Source: Baylisascaris procyonis (Eukaryota; Nematoda; Chromadorea; Rhabditida; Ascarididae). Taken from it: a DNA stretch of 64,000 nt. The stretch covers positions 1,922,001-1,986,000 of the forward strand of contig JAZARR010000089.1 of the NCBI GenBank assembly GCA_037389465.1. The letters run 5' to 3'. Made by a program: the position numbers and the translations under genes. Shown here piece by piece: positions 1 to 14,022 of this stretch. Each line of letters begins with the position of its first letter. Within the stretch, counting starts at the first letter, position 1. The notes beneath the pieces were generated by a model, which was given only the letters and a program-made list of their open reading frames with translations, searched no databases and was not told the origin of the DNA.

Positions 1-368
1 ACCCATTATCATTTTTATTCACCAAAATTGTCACAATTTTCTTCAAAAATGGCAGCGATAAATTAAATTGAAATAATCGATTGAATTACAATAGTTAATT
101 AAATTGTATTCGTAAATTACAACTGCAGTTATAAGAAACTCGTTTCAAATACCAGTGATATCAATTTTCAATCTAGACAAAGGCATGTAGGTTAATAGTT
201 ATCTTTGATAATATAAAATACTACTAGCTATATAGAATATCATTTCTAGTTGATTATGAATATTCGGAACATTCTTTATGTTTCATTAATACTTCGTATG
301 AGATCATTTTTGATGTTGTTTTATAGAATTTCTTTGTTATAATTTCATTTCATCCTTCATTCATATAG

Positions 369-547
369 ATATTTATAGGTGTTCGGAATGTGAATTTACC
401 TCGATGCATGATGAGAATGAAATTAGCGCACATATCAAAGCAGAACATGAAGGTAAAGGTGACGTCATCAATGATCTAAAGAAGTTCAAGAGTGAGGTGG
501 AGCCTCTTGCTACAAGTTGTTTTGTCGATTGGCAACTTCGTGTATAG
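369..547 (+). CDS. 3'-terminal exon of a C2H2 zinc-finger gene
   Basis: Open frame ending in TAG at 545-547. It reads Y-R-C-S-E-C, then H-I-K-A-E-H, which is a C-x2-C-x13-H-x4-H zinc finger with the usual aromatic residue before the first Cys. A 32-residue tail follows the finger. The acceptor is either the AG at 367-368 or the AG at 377-378; the first keeps the I-Y-R lead-in typical of the family. Such fingers normally bind nucleic acid in the nucleus. The rest of the gene lies to the left of the window, so the number of fingers and the identity are unknown. It is on the same strand as the Twist gene 3.3 kb downstream. Confidence 0.6.
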
Positions 548-3500
548 TTATATTTGTCGGCTACAAATATAAATGCATTGAATAATCATTGAACGGGAAG
601 AGAGAGGGTTTGTTTGGGGGGAGTGGGAAGGAAAAGGAGGAAATGATTGTTATAGTCATGCTGTATAGTCTTTCATAATATAAAATCTAAATGAGTGGTC
701 ATATTTTATTAATTACAGGTTTTCTACGGTTCAATGTAAAATTTTCTTTGTGGATTTTGATGATAATCTTTAGGCATAATTGATCGACTTTTTCTTATAG
801 CCAAAATTCCTTATTTTAGCAACTTTTTTATGAATGCGGTTTTACGCATATTCATTTTTTAAAACACTTAAGATGTTTTAGGTTTTTTTGCAGTTGTTTA
901 ATTTATTGTTCGATCGATGAATATATTTATTTTTTTTTTTTATTCCAGTGATAAATTTTTTCTCATTTTGGTCTTTTTTCTGTATTCTCATGCTTATTAA
1001 TTCTTGAAAAATATCTCTGATAATTCTCCTCAATATTATGAGGTTTTTAAATTTTTTTCTGAATTTTTTTTTTTTTTTTTTTGATGATATAGTTTGCAAG
1101 TTTTTTTTCGCTTCTCTATTTTCGTTGAGATATTATTTTTATTCGTTTAGTTCTACTGGTATAGTTGTTTTGATCTATAGCAGTGATAATTTCAATAAAT
1201 ATTATTGAAGGCAGCTAGATTTCAATTGTAATTTAAGTGAGATTTTCAAGTATCATCGGAAATGAACCACCTTTGAACCGATTTATTAATTCTGCCCTAT
1301 TAGGTCAAGTCGATAAGATTTACTATTGACTAATGCTTCTTAAAACTGAGTGTAATCAGCGGTTGATCGTCAATCTAATAGTTGAAAATTTTTCGCATAA
1401 TTTTCTACATTGTATTTTCGTTGCTAATCAAAGATGACCTTTGACCTCATATGTGCTTCCGGTCTACTGAATTTTTATGCGGTCCTCTGAAGAAAAAGAA
1501 TGGAAAAATTCGTTGTGATCACCGCTTCTCTGCCCACCCCCCCCCCCCATCTTTTTTTTAAATTATTCTTTTGTTGCTTTCAGTATGATTGAAATAATAA
1601 TTTTGAGCGGTTCTTTTTTTTTCGTTGAATTTTTCTGAATAGAAAACGTAGTGAGATTCGCCAGCCTATGATCTTTTATTTTCATCGGGTTTTACTTCAT
1701 ACTTTAAGTTTCACTATAATTTATTCTCATTTATAGATCATTATTGAAGCGTTTTAATTTTTTAAATATTATTATTTATGATGCATATATAGATTTATTT
1801 ACTTTTATAATTTTACTAAATACTGAGCACAACAATATTTAAAAAAAAACAAGCTTTTGTATGATATTTTTTTAGCGTTATCTTCTTTTATATTCATATC
1901 GTATACGATAGAATTACTCTATATTGTACTATTCCTTTTCGTGCAATATGTATATAATCGTAATCGTGAAGAAATGCGTTTTGTTTTTTTCGTGCTTCGA
2001 TTGTTTGATTTTTGATCTCATTTCATGAGTAATTCCATTTTCTTTTTTTTAAAAAGTTATTTCTTTTTCTTTGCCTCTTGTTTTTCTCGAGAAATGCTAG
2101 TTTCTTTTTTTTTTGTTTGTTTCAATAAAAGTTTTCGACTTTCAATCAGTCTATTCTTCTCAAATAATTGTCTTTGGATAATTAGTTCAAGTTAATTTCT
2201 ATTTTCTTTTTCGATGAATAAACTCGTTTTCTAAGTTCTTATCTAAACAATAAGATATTGTAAAAAAAATAATTTTTTCGTATAAAATATGCTGAATAAA
2301 TTCAAATGTATAAAAGTAGAAAGTTATAAAAATTTTTTTAAAATTAATTAAACGTTTAATTAATCAGATTAGCTGTTAATTTTTGATATTTTCGACATCA
2401 CTACAACTTAATTTTTTTTGATCGTTTTATTAGAGAGGTCATCGAGCAATGGAGAGGATCTTTGATTAAATAATGAGATGAAATAATTGATGATGTAAAG
2501 TGAGTGATAAAGATTTGGAACCGAACTGATGTTGAACCTTTTGAGAAGGGCAATTGTAGATCAACATTTATCGCTGCAATCAGCATACTGTTAAATGGCG
2601 CTTCTTTCGATGGATATAGTACCTTGTTGGATTTACTCGAACAAATAAGTAAAAGTGTCGGCCTTGTTTTTAAAAAATACGCCTGGGTGGAACGGATGCT
2701 GCGATCTTTTTGGAGACGGAAGGGAGGGAAAGGTGGAGAAGTGAAAAATAAGAGGATACCGAAGGAGGTTACAGATGATCTGTCCACCCAGTTGGTTGTC
2801 GTTGATGCTTCTGAGGGCAGCATCGATCGTAGGTGCTAGTGGATGATTCTGACGTACATCGCGTAAAGTTTATCAAGTCGAAAAACAGCTCAGTGATTGT
2901 GGAATATTCCAGATGCACAAAAAAACCTCTGAGGACATACAGACCTAAATATTGGTTACCATCACAACTTTCTAACACTTTCGTCATGGCTGTATGGAAG
3001 TGCTTGTAGAGAATATGATACTTCGTAATATCGAAGATAAAAAACTTTATTTAAGGTACTGTTTAGAATTAGTGACCAGTAATGATCACTCTTATGCTAA
3101 TGCGAATACTGCAAATGCGTTAAAATACCGTTTGTTTACTTTGTTGATGAGTGAATGCAATAAGAAAATCAACAATGTTTATCTCTGAGCATAGAAATAT
3201 TATTCAAAAATTTGAGAGAATAAAACAAAGTGCTACGAACAAAACATCGGAATTAATAAAATAATTCGGCTATCTATATTGAAGTTTCCTCACCAATAAT
3301 TTGCTTAGAAATTTTAATTTCTTTTTTCCTCGGCTTACTTCATAATTTACGAGTTGCATTTCACAGTGTTAGGTTATCATTTTATTTTCAGTTCTCTTTT
3401 AAATTTGAATTCAATATATTTTTCAGGAATATTATCGATACTGAAATATGGTTTCAGTTTAAATACAATACATTTTGAGTGTTGATTTTAAATTTTAAAA

Positions 3501-3836
3501 AAGACTTATTCACACCTTGAAGCACTGATATTAACCTAATCCGTCTTCAACAGTTACAATACTGTAATAATTAGAGAAATAGATAACTTATATATTATAT
3601 GATCGGTGAAAGAATATCGTAAATTTGTCAAAAGAAAAAATTTCTTCCTAATATTTTCAATATTAATTTTTTTTCTTTTTATTTATTAAAGTGTAAACGT
3701 TGAATCACTATACAGCTAAAGTCATTGAAGTGCAACTAACGAAATAGTGCCCTCCAATAAAATAAGCTAAAGAAGCAATGGGCGTTGCTAAAGTTTATGC
3801 ATTAGCTTGCACTCGGAACGAGCTTTTCCTACGCAT
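548..3836. other. Intergenic region between the zinc-finger gene and hlh-8
   Basis: Mostly AT-rich sequence with T-runs and a C-run at about 1539-1549. A GC-richer patch at about 2500-2830 is open on both strands (plus 2504-2839, minus 2401-2823). Neither translation resembles a family I know and the two frames shadow each other, so I do not call a gene. As upstream DNA of a Twist-class regulator this region may hold enhancers. E-box-like CANNTG motifs occur, but not in a pattern I can interpret. Confidence 0.5.
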
Positions 3837-6274
3837 ATGGCGGCTAAGAGACGCTCTGGTAAACGTAAGGTAATCAATCCATTTCGATGCAAATATATAT
3901 ATATATATATTTTTCATTCTAGATTCGATTATTCACCGATTTTTTTCACTTTTTTTCCATTATTCTTTCAATTATATCTTTGAAATATTTTAAAAATTTC
4001 GAGAATTACGCTTTCTTTCGGTATAACTTTTAATGTAAACAATAATAAAAATTGAGGTCTGTTTTCTCAGCTCTTTCATTGATGCAAATTACGGATTTTT
4101 TGTAATTTATTTATTTTTTTAATTTATAGGATGGCTCATAGAATAAGGATAGAAATTTTTATTTCGATATAATAAAGTACTATGAAATCTACTAGAAAAT
4201 CCAATAAATCCATACAGGCTCTCTATTTGAGTGATCAATGAGAAAGAAAAGCCATCTCACTCTTTCCAGTCGATTTTCCCCTCTCCCTTCATATCCTGTT
4301 ACCAGCCATATTTAATTGCCCAGTAGTTATATATCAACTCTACCATATGAAATCTCAGGAATAATTTTTCGTAAGTTTTGAAAAGTTTTTCAAAAAGTGG
4401 GGAATGATTGGGTAAGCATAGGGAGATGAGGAGAGGATGTGAGAATATCTAAGATTCTACAGTAAATGAACGTTGATCTAGGGGGAGAGCGCGGAAGAAG
4501 CACAGCAACAACGTGTATCGGCGAATCGACGAGAACGTCAACGTACCAAAGAATTGAACGATGCGTTTGCAATCTTACGGAGGATTGTGCCTTCGTTACC
4601 ATCCGATAAAATGAGTAAAATACACACACTTCGTATCGCCACTGATTATATTCGCTTCTTGGATCAGGTATGATAGGAATATACATTGATGAATGTCTTA
4701 TTTGAAGCATATATATGAAATTTTATTTCAATTTGTTGCTGAAGCCTTCGCACTACCAACCCAAAGCTTTCAAAGAGTTTAACGAGGAAATGAAGTGGGT
4801 GTGAGAAGGGGGAGGGAAGAAATAATTTCGACAGAAGTACCATTATTATTGTCAAACCTATTCTATAAAACAAAATACATCCTGATCAATTATTTACCAG
4901 TGTTTATGCATCAGTTGTGCATTGTCACGTATAAGCTATATACGACTGGTTCTTTGTACTGTTATAAAAAGAGCAAAAATGATATATTTTCTTTTCGTTT
5001 GAACCCCTCAAATCAACGAATGACCTAATCATGAATAACTTAAAAAACGATATTCACTAAATTATTCACTAAATAAGTTAATTTTACGAAATAATAGAGA
5101 AAATTCGACGGTTTATTTGCATCAAAAAAAGTTTATGCAAAATATTTTTCTTATTATAGAATCTATTATAGAGCACAATTGAGTATTATTTCAACTGAGG
5201 AGTGATAGCATCTCAGTTAATTATTGACTAAAATTCATCCGCCAAATATTGGTGGATAAATTTTAAATATTGGAGGATCTTCTTAGCACATATATATGTG
5301 CAAAAATTAAACTTAGATTTATACTAAGCTGAAATATTTTTTTTTTACTAACAATTAATTCAGATGAACGGTGATGGATGTCGGTTATTTGGTTGTGATA
5401 TGCCGCTCTATGAGGGTAGTTTACAAACTACATTCAATATGTGGAGGGGTGGTATGGCATCACAGCCACAATATTATCCTGAACCAATTCAACAACAAGT
5501 TTATATTAAATCAGGTTAGCCATTCAATTCGTCCAATTTAAGATTTTATCTGATTCTATCAATTAGCATTTTATTTCATCTCTTAATTTTTATTCATTTA
5601 TTATAAATTCCTCTTTAGATTCGCTCAATAATAAATTGAATCATTAAGCGTTTTCTATATTTCTTTTAATTTAATTTTATACTAAGGCAGTTAATCTACC
5701 GATAAATTAAGAAGTTTTAATAAATTTTTTACGGTAATGTAATATATTTGTTTTTTTGAATTCGTTACAGTAAAACAGTATATTTGTATTACAGTAGTAT
5801 AACAAATTTGTAATACAGTAATATGGTATATTTATATAACAGTGATATAGTATTGTTCACAGTGATGCGGTATGTTTATTCGTTTGTTGAGCCTAAACAG
5901 CTGCGTTAAACATTCCGTTCAAAAATTTCTTCATCTGTTTTATTTCATCGTTTAGCGATTACCGTATCACCTTTGCGCGTAACAATGCGGCCGATTAGCG
6001 AAATAGAACGTCAAAATAGGTGCTTACGTAATGCGCCAAAAGAAATACATCCAATCGATAATAAAATTTTTTTTACTATGAAAATATTATTTTAATTTCA
6101 TTTAAAATAGGCGATAACTCATTAAGCGGAAATTTCCATTTGTAAATTATTTATGAATTCCTTTAATTATACATCCTAGAGTCATTATTTCCTTTATTTG
6201 AACTGCATACCGATTCACCAATTATGGAACCGACTATCAGTTTTCCTCAAATGTCCCAGTGGTTCCTTCTTTAA
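3837..6274 (+). CDS. hlh-8: Twist-family bHLH transcription factor (HLH-8)
   Basis: Four exons in matching phase: 3837-3869, 4482-4667, 5364-5514 and 6180-6274, giving 154 residues. Exon 1 encodes a basic start ([11 protein letters not shown]). Exon 2 holds the complete bHLH: the basic region N-R-R-E-R-Q-R, helix 1 with [14 protein letters not shown], the loop with SLPSDKMSK, and helix 2 with [14 protein letters not shown]. This is the Twist signature, where SDKxSKI separates Twist from other bHLH classes. Exon 3 has an NMWRG stretch that may correspond to the Twist WR region. In C. elegans HLH-8 acts with the E-protein HLH-2 in the nucleus of postembryonic mesoderm. The last exon is the least certain part: without it frame 3 stops at 5520, and an alternative phase-compatible open stretch starts near 6637. 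The start was chosen because its 33 nt enter exon 2 exactly in phase. Confidence 0.85.
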
Positions 6275-9045
6275 TATCAATGCGAATATTTCATAATTTG
6301 GTGATATTCACTTTCTTTAGTAAAAAGTATTTTATCTCTCTTGAATAATCTGTTTTATGCGGGTTCAAATCTCTCACTTATTTACCGATATTTAATTTTC
6401 GAGATTTATTTCAAAAATTTTTTCTAATTTATTCTCATTGCCGAACTTTTATTTTATCGTTCATATTCTTACGAAATTTATTTATAAATAATAATTGAAA
6501 AATGCATAAAAAGTACATTTTAATGACTCATCCGGCGGTAATTTTTTCTAGATGGTCGTCTCATCGCTACGGTGATAAACTATTATTTGGTAGTGATTGT
6601 AAAAGCGGTACTTTTTAGAGGAAGAAGCTTGGTTTAGTGGTGGTGTCCAGAATAGCGATGGCGGTTGCACATTGTCTGATCAAAGGAGTTCACTATGAAC
6701 GATCAACGAACAGATCACAGCGATACGAAGAGGGGGGCATTGGCGCGCAATTAACAAACTACGGGTTATCGGATGGCGATTTTTTTTTTACATCCCCCAT
6801 TGCGGAGTGACACTTCTTTCTCTCTCTTTTTTTTTTTTTGCATAAAAAAGTGCAACAAAGAATGAAGTAACTAAACGAAGGCGGCTTTTTTTTTCTCATG
6901 TAAACATCGTTGAATGCGTCACATTTGTTTATATGAAAGTGAAAAATTATCCAAAAATTGCGACATTAAAAAACACTTTAAAGCGTTGCCGATATGCCGC
7001 TTCACACCCCTGCAGTGTGACTAATGAGTATTACTCTTCTTAACGAATTGCGTTTTATCCAAATCAATCCTCACAATGTTCCCTTCAAATTCTCAGAAAT
7101 TGCACGATGTGAAAAGAGAGTTTTTGTGTGGGTAGCGCAAAAATGCGGGAAGGCGAAATGAGGTATTGGGTAAATCTAATCCCATGGGGTTGAATTGGTG
7201 GGAAGAAAAATATTTTCGAATAAACATAAAGTAACTCAAAATCGAATTTCATATATCAATTCCATTCATTATTTAATGATTCCCGTTGAAATTGTGTATC
7301 TATCTAATTATGCGATAATAACTGAGAAAAAAAAACAACTGAAGCAACTTGTAATAATAATAAACGAAAAGCAATTAAAAATCTTCTAAATTTTATAATT
7401 GAATATTGAGAAATGATGCTATTCTATGCGTAATGCTTTTGATTTAGTAATACGCATTTATTTTCTACTCTACAGTAATATTCCACTCATTTACGATATA
7501 CCTTATAGAATCATTTTAAATTCCTACACACATGAGTCATACGGTAATTAAAATAGTATTACTGTAATCTGATCGTCTATTCGTTAATGCATATGAAACT
7601 CTTAAAATGCATATGTTTTGATAATACATTGAAATATTGTTAGCACAAAACGAAATTTTTTTTTTTCAAATATTGCCCAATTCATTTGTAATTTGTTCTT
7701 CAGATGCATATATTTTTTCAAGTCTTATTTTTTTTATTTTTTGATTCTCTTTCAGATTTATTTAGATGCTTTTAATGCTAACGCAAAATTACTCTAATAT
7801 TAAAGAATTTTATTTCAGGATTGATTTAAAATTTTTAATTTCTCATATTATTTAGTTATCCTCTCGTCATTAGTTTTTTAATCAATGTAATTTGCATTGT
7901 TTAAAGTGCTAAACGCTAAAGATTGGAATCTGAAATGTTTACTTTACTATATTTATGACGGAAAGCATGAGTATTAGGTGTTCATTTTTACGCTAAATAT
8001 TGAAAAATTTCGATTTTTTCGATTAAACAATTTCGATTCTGATTCGCCAAAAAATTATAACCATATAAGAACGATTCTCTTACAATATGCCAACAATAAA
8101 CATAGTTTCCTGATGTATCGTATGATAAGTGAGGGAGAATGCTTTTGCCCGCATTTCACCCTCAAGATAAAATCTTATCTTTTTTTTTTGCATCATAACA
8201 TATTCCTAAGGCAATATAATAGTGAGCCAAGAAGGTCAACATCATTTTTCACACTTTCTTTAGGTGTTTATTCTGTTGATTTTCGTAAAAGATATATCAT
8301 AAAAGAATCACAGTTGTCGTTTATTAGTTTCGTAGAAAAAATCAAGTAAAATTACAGATAATGGCAATCTGTCCAGTGATTTGTAAAATACTACTAATTC
8401 ATTCTCCATCTACTGCTTTGCATAAATACATAACATAGTTACTCTCCTCACGTCTACCCTCTCGTTCGCCCACCTTTCCTCTCCCTTTGCTTTCAAGGAG
8501 GCACCTGCATATTGTTGAAATTAAATATATATGAACAAATTAAATTAAACAGCTTCATTGATAATTAAATAAAAACCTCAGTACCACTCATAAATCGGTG
8601 CATAAGTTCCCAGAATCAACTCACTCTAAATTTTGATGATTTCCATTCGAAATATTATCAGATTCTTGAAGCATCTCTAAGATAAAGTGCGGGAGAGTGT
8701 TGGCGATGAATGATTACGGTAGATAAAGGGAATGGAACACGTATGAGAGGGCGGCTCGTTATATATCGCAAAGCGACCTTTAGTGTGCGCATATTGCTTA
8801 CAGATGTGTGTGCAACAAAAACAATTTGTGCAGATATGAGCGGCGATTACGACCCTCTCGCAGCCAGAGGGAATGCCGAATAGCCCCACAATACCAATCG
8901 TTTCGATATATCTCGTTGAATAGATCTACTTTTCATCTAAATTGATAAATTATTCACTATTTGATATGCATTTTTTTGTGAGAATGGGGAGGGGAAGGGG
9001 AGCGGGACAGCCAAGTTGGGGAGGGGGATGGGTGGGGGCAATAAT
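6275..9045. other. Convergent intergenic region
   Basis: Lies between the 3' ends of hlh-8 (plus) and the minus-strand unknown gene. A GC-richer segment at 6600-6800 keeps an open plus frame of about 57 codons after an AG near 6636 and could be an alternative hlh-8 3' exon. At 7978-8349 there is a long but very AT-biased open frame (F, I, K, N, S and L rich) that looks like chance. At 8677-8889 a Cys-containing minus frame lacks an ATG. G-rich runs lie at 8990-9035. Confidence 0.5.
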
Positions 9046-12000
9046 TTATAACGTTTCAGTAACGTCTAGATGAATGAGAAGCACAGATTTATGAGTACTG
9101 AGATGATTCCAGGCTTTGTGCAAATTTGATTGGTATTCACCCGGTCGATCGCTTACTTAAATAACAGGACATGTGATGACTACAAAATCGATATTAATAT
9201 TGAACTCAAACTTATATTAACGAATATAATTTCCGACGGTCATTTCAATAGCTAACAAAATTTCAGCGTTGATTACTTAGGTGGTCTTAACCACCGGTCA
9301 TAATAATGACAGCGTTTAGGGCATTCTTCGACGAGATATTAAAATAATCAATTTTTTCCACGTTGTCGTTTAATAACTCTCAGCTTACATCGTTTATTGA
9401 AACGGAATCCTACAATAAAAGAGATTCGATGTACACAATCCGAAAATATTATTCCAGCCAATAGTTAGCATTGAAAATTCCAATTGTCCTCAACAATGCA
9501 ATGGGCATAATCAAAACGACCGACAATATGCACGTTGACAAATGATAATAAAAATTAATGAATTGAAAGAAATTGAGATTTTCTTTATTCTCGAATATTT
9601 GGTAAATAATTGAATAACTCTTTATTCATAAATTATTTAATAAATATCATAAAAATTTGGAGTAAATTAAAGATGTTTTGTATGTTGTACATGAATATAA
9701 ATATATATGAATGCTAAAAAGTAATTCAAATAATTTGAGTTATGCGGGTGGAGAAAGGGAGAAGAGGAAGATAAATTGATGAAACGATAGTGCTATTAAA
9801 TCGGATCGAATTATTCATGCTTAATTTATAGACAAGCGCTCAGCTATGAAACATAAAGAATTCATCGCCGATTCATTTTTCGATTTCTTATCTTTTCGCT
9901 TCTTTATTTAAAAAAAAGGCTTCATTTCCTTTTGTATTTATCATCTTTTTGAACTTTATCCACAAAGATATTTGCTATTGAATAGCGGATGTGGGAATAG
10001 GAATAAAAATTCCTATAATCACTTTAATTATCAATTCTGGCCAATTATTTTTTGATTATTTAATTATTTTTGAAAGATTTCATAGAAAACTTATTGCTGC
10101 ATAATTCTTTTCATAAAATTTCAATATTTGAGGATAAAAAATAAAGAATAAAATACATATTTTCGACAAGTACAATTCAAAGACACAATGAAAGAATACA
10201 TATTTGAATGTCGATATAATAATGTGGTATCATTTACATGATATTGCTCCATTTGACTCCACAATAGCATTCTTATCCTGCAAAATGAAGAAATCGTTGG
10301 AAAATATTCATACACCAATTCAATTTAAGAAAAATTTCTACATTTTAATGGATTTCAAATAGCTTAAAAGTGAGTCATGGAAGCACTAGTAGAAAACTAT
10401 CGAAAATTTTATATTTCATTAAGTGCAGTTTTAATGAATTTCAACAAAATTGACTAATTATTGAAAGCTAGATATTTCAATATTTCCTATTTATTAGACG
10501 GCAATAGACAAACATCTACCTACCAATAATAGCACAAAATTTTCGATTAATAGCCGATTAACTTATATGGAAATCATGCAAAATTATTTTTGCAATCATT
10601 GAAAATCGCATATTGATTTTTTCATATTTTTTCGAACATTATTTTTTGACTAAAAAAAGGTTAAACTTTGGGTATTTTTTGGAAAAGGGGCACCTTTGGG
10701 TAAAGTCATCGCATGCTGTTTAAAAAAAATACATCAATTAAACATGCGAGAAATCACTTATAACGCATTGCGTTTTCTTTGTAAATGATTAAGGTTTCGA
10801 GTATAGAAGTTAGCTAAAAACAAAAAGAGATTATCCTAAAATCTCAAGTGATACCTTTGATGGGCATAGTTTTCATAAAAAATCTTGAAAAGAAGGGGAT
10901 TATTCCAGTGAATTTATTTAGGAATTGATGAAATTGTTGCTATGAGACATGAAGAGTCATAAAAAATCAGCACACAATTTTCAATAATCGCAAAAATAAT
11001 TCTGCATACTTTCCATATGAGTTAGTCAACTGCTAATCGAAAATTTTGTGTTATTGATCGACTAAGAGTAAGTAGACAATATTTGTCTCTTAGATCGACT
11101 AAGAGTAGGTAGACAATATTTGTCTCTTACTATCTGATGGATAGTAAATATTGAAATATTTGATCTCCCTCAACCAACGTTTTCTCAGTTACGATTCAAT
11201 CAAAAGTCATTTTAGAATAATTCAAATTAAAGTTCCATCATCTTTTCCTCCCTTGCTGGATTATATCATTGATGTTTTATGTTCTGAAAAGTTCTGAAAA
11301 CTTATTACCACACAATTGATGACAGTTGCTGTTTTCTAAATGATGTATATTATTGCGTGTAAAATAATTCATAAATTAGTAAAAATTTATGAAATGATGC
11401 TGAATATATTAACTGCAAAATTCTTTGCGTTCGAACGTTTAAATTTTGAGAACTTCAAATGAATCAAAATTAGAGAATTATTTAGTAGATTTTATAGAGA
11501 TGTTGAGCGTAAATATTTTCTTTTATTGTTCTTATTATTGCTTCGTATGTTCAGAGTGATTTTCGAGAGCATCTATTCAATTTGTGATAAAAATTCAAAC
11601 AAATCTATAGATATTAGCAATATTTACTTATCCAGGGAAAGAAGAGAAAATCTCTAGCTTAATATTTCATTAAAATAAAGCGATTTTCTCAACAAGAACA
11701 AATAATTCAACCTTTAGGTTCGTTCCATTCAACATTCTGTAAAAGTATTTATTATTGACGAATAAAAAAACAATAAAATTGCAAAGATCTAGCGAAGGGA
11801 ACACTATTGGAATAGAGCTTTAATCCTTTACTTTCCAAGCTAAGCTTATATCCACTTAACTATCACTTTAAATACTGTGCATCCTGTCATATAATTTGTA
11901 ATCACACTGTATCATTCTAGCAGTATAATATTTGCTTTAAATGAAAGCATTGGGTTTGAAGTTTTCAAATTACTCATATTTTAAACTTGAAATTCTCTCT

Positions 12001-13899
12001 TAGAAGTATTGTTTTATTAAAATTTGGCTATAGGCCAGTTTTTTCATTGATTACGGTCGTTCAAAGCCATTAGTGAATATTTTACGATGCTATGTCATTC
12101 ATTTTTTTTTTTAATTTATGATTATTAACAGGCTTCACAGCGTGACGAACACGCTAAATAGGTTTGAAGAGTATAACGAAGGTAATTTTCTCAAACACTT
12201 ATCGTCTATTTCAAATTCAGATAATTAAATGTGTTGATAATGTAATTGCAAGATTGTATACCTGCTTAGATGAGGTGCTAGGTTGTCCAGTGGTCGTTGT
12301 CGTACTTGCACCTGTCTCAGTTTCACCTACATGCCTTAAATTATTCTCATAAAAAGAGCAGTACCATCATTGACTCTTTACAGGGACAAAGAAAGAAGAA
12401 TAAGCAAATTCATAAGTTTATAAAAAATGACACGCAAAAAGTACTTATTTAATATATAGTGAATAGATCATTTTATTTTATTGCATAAAAATATTTGTTA
12501 CATTCAAAATATTGCTTTGAATTTCATTTTATAATATAATAAAATTCGTTAAAAATAAAGGATTAGAGAATAGAAAAATGGTGGAAATAGAATGAAATTG
12601 AACCCGCATCATTCGCTTTCCTGATGAAGACTCTTATCCATTTGGCTTCCCACTCCACGTTACGATTAACTAATGCACTATTGATGAGGAAAATGAGAAA
12701 ATCTGTCCTTAGCGATTTAAAAAATAATATTTTTGTTCGAGGAAAAGATATCGAAAGCCTGTGCTTAACTAATCATCAAATAAAAAAAAAGAAAAAAGAG
12801 TAAAAAAAAGGAAATGATACTCTTTTTTCTCTTGATTAGCCGCAGACGTTGATGATCCAACTGTTTTTTCCTAAAAAAATATTTATGAGATTTTTCATCA
12901 ATAATATTCAAACAAAAAAACCTAATAAAATACAGTAATGGATGCAATTGTGCTAATGATGATGCTTTTGCATTTATGCATATCGTTGATTTTATTGTTG
13001 AACGAATGAAGAAGGATTAAGGCAATGATAAAGCGTATTTATGATTTCATTTGATTTAATAATGATAACTAATCCACCGAATTTTTTGGTTTAAAACGGA
13101 AAATCCGATCGGCCTTTATCGATTGAGTTGACCGATCGACATTTGTGAAAATTCCGATCGGTCATCATCACTATACTAATTTCAATGCTGAATGGAAATG
13201 CTGCACACGATTGTTCGTCGACTCAAATTGACTGCGTATTACTTTAATATTTTTCAAATAATAAAATATCGGATGATCTAAGTTTATTTCAGTTTTTTAG
13301 AACGAACTTTTATAGTACAAGATTACTTCAACTCCAATAAGGTGCAATCTAGCATTTACCCTTTAGTTATTAAATAACTATAGATGGGTATTTCGTATTG
13401 CAATAAATGAATAATAAATAACTTACACTTTTCACGAAATTCGTTGTCTTGAAATAACATTTCTTTTTGAGACAATCGAACCATCCATCATTTGTTTCGG
13501 GTTTCTGATCGGTATGTTTAAAAACCGCTAAACGTTCAATCTTTTTTGGTTGTTTAATTTGATGGAATTCCTCAACGTCCATATGAAGCAATTCTTTACC
13601 AATAACGCCCATTATTGAAATTTCTTCTTGTTGTTTTTCCGGTTTTCGTCCCTCACGTCCTAATCGTCGTACTCGTGCACGTCGTTTATTAATCTTCCCA
13701 ACTGATGAGATACCTGGTCGAGCTGGTCTACGATGTCGATGTTTATGATGAGTGGTGGGGTTATCGTCCTTGTGCTCGTGATGATGGGCATCGTTGCGTT
13801 GCACATGGGAACTATGTGAAGTGGGCGCTTGATCTTTTTGCTGTTTCTTCGTTTCGTTATAATTCCTCCGATCTATATTTTCCAAGAAGTTATCATGCT
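9046..13899 (-). CDS. Unknown His-rich, basic protein; 3' five exons, 5' end unresolved
   Basis: Five minus-strand exons join in perfect phase, in transcript order 13427-13899, 12821-12870, 12262-12334, 10238-10277 and 9046-9155 (stop TAA). The large exon encodes a polar N-terminal part, a His-rich stretch (about 12 His in 30 residues), a strongly basic patch (KINKRRARVRRLGREGRK) and a Cys/Lys segment near its end (WFDCLKKKCYF). The short exons give Ser/Thr-rich linkers. The chain ends in T-E-T-L, which fits a class I PDZ ligand (S/T-x-hydrophobic). No family is recognised; a cytoplasmic tail of a membrane protein is one possibility. The first of these exons needs one base from an upstream exon, and 17589-17673 is phase-compatible. 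A trinucleotide repeat sits just upstream of the 13899 acceptor and a fold-back element lies in the 10278-12261 intron. Confidence 0.6.
10465..11166. mobile_element. Fold-back (MITE-like) element with long imperfect inverted repeats
   Basis: The left arm at about 10469-10625 is the reverse complement, with scattered mismatches, of the right arm at about 10960-11166. For example, the plus-strand block around 10535-10600 (ending GCAATCATTGAAAATCGC) matches inverted the block around 10975-11045. The right arm also carries a tandem duplication of about 41 bp (11055-11136) whose units each contain TAAGAG...CTCTTA and an AGACAAT-ATTTGTCT palindrome. There is no coding capacity. Long terminal inverted repeats around a short non-coding core are typical of non-autonomous DNA transposons. 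It sits inside an intron of the minus-strand unknown gene. Exact ends and target duplication were not resolved. Confidence 0.6.
12581..12658 (-). other. tRNA-like fossil
   Basis: On the minus strand a 78-nt segment starts GTGGA and ends TCCAC (pairing ends), has an A-box-like GCCAAATGGATAAG and a B-box-like GGGTTCAATTTC at the right spacing. The T and anticodon stems do not pair, so it cannot be a working tRNA. It may be a decayed tRNA or a tRNA-derived SINE head. It lies in an intron. Confidence 0.2.
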
Positions 13900-13923
13900 C
13901 TATATATAATAATAACAATAACA

Positions 13924-14022
<99 letters not shown>

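Noticed and set aside
2401..2839. Opposed open frames of 140 (minus) and 111 (plus) codons
   Set aside because: They overlap almost fully, have no family likeness, no splice support and no conserved motif, so I cannot choose a strand.
7978..8349. 123-codon plus-strand open frame
   Set aside because: Its composition (Phe, Ile, Asn, Lys and Ser) is what AT-rich DNA gives by chance; it has no ATG start or motif.
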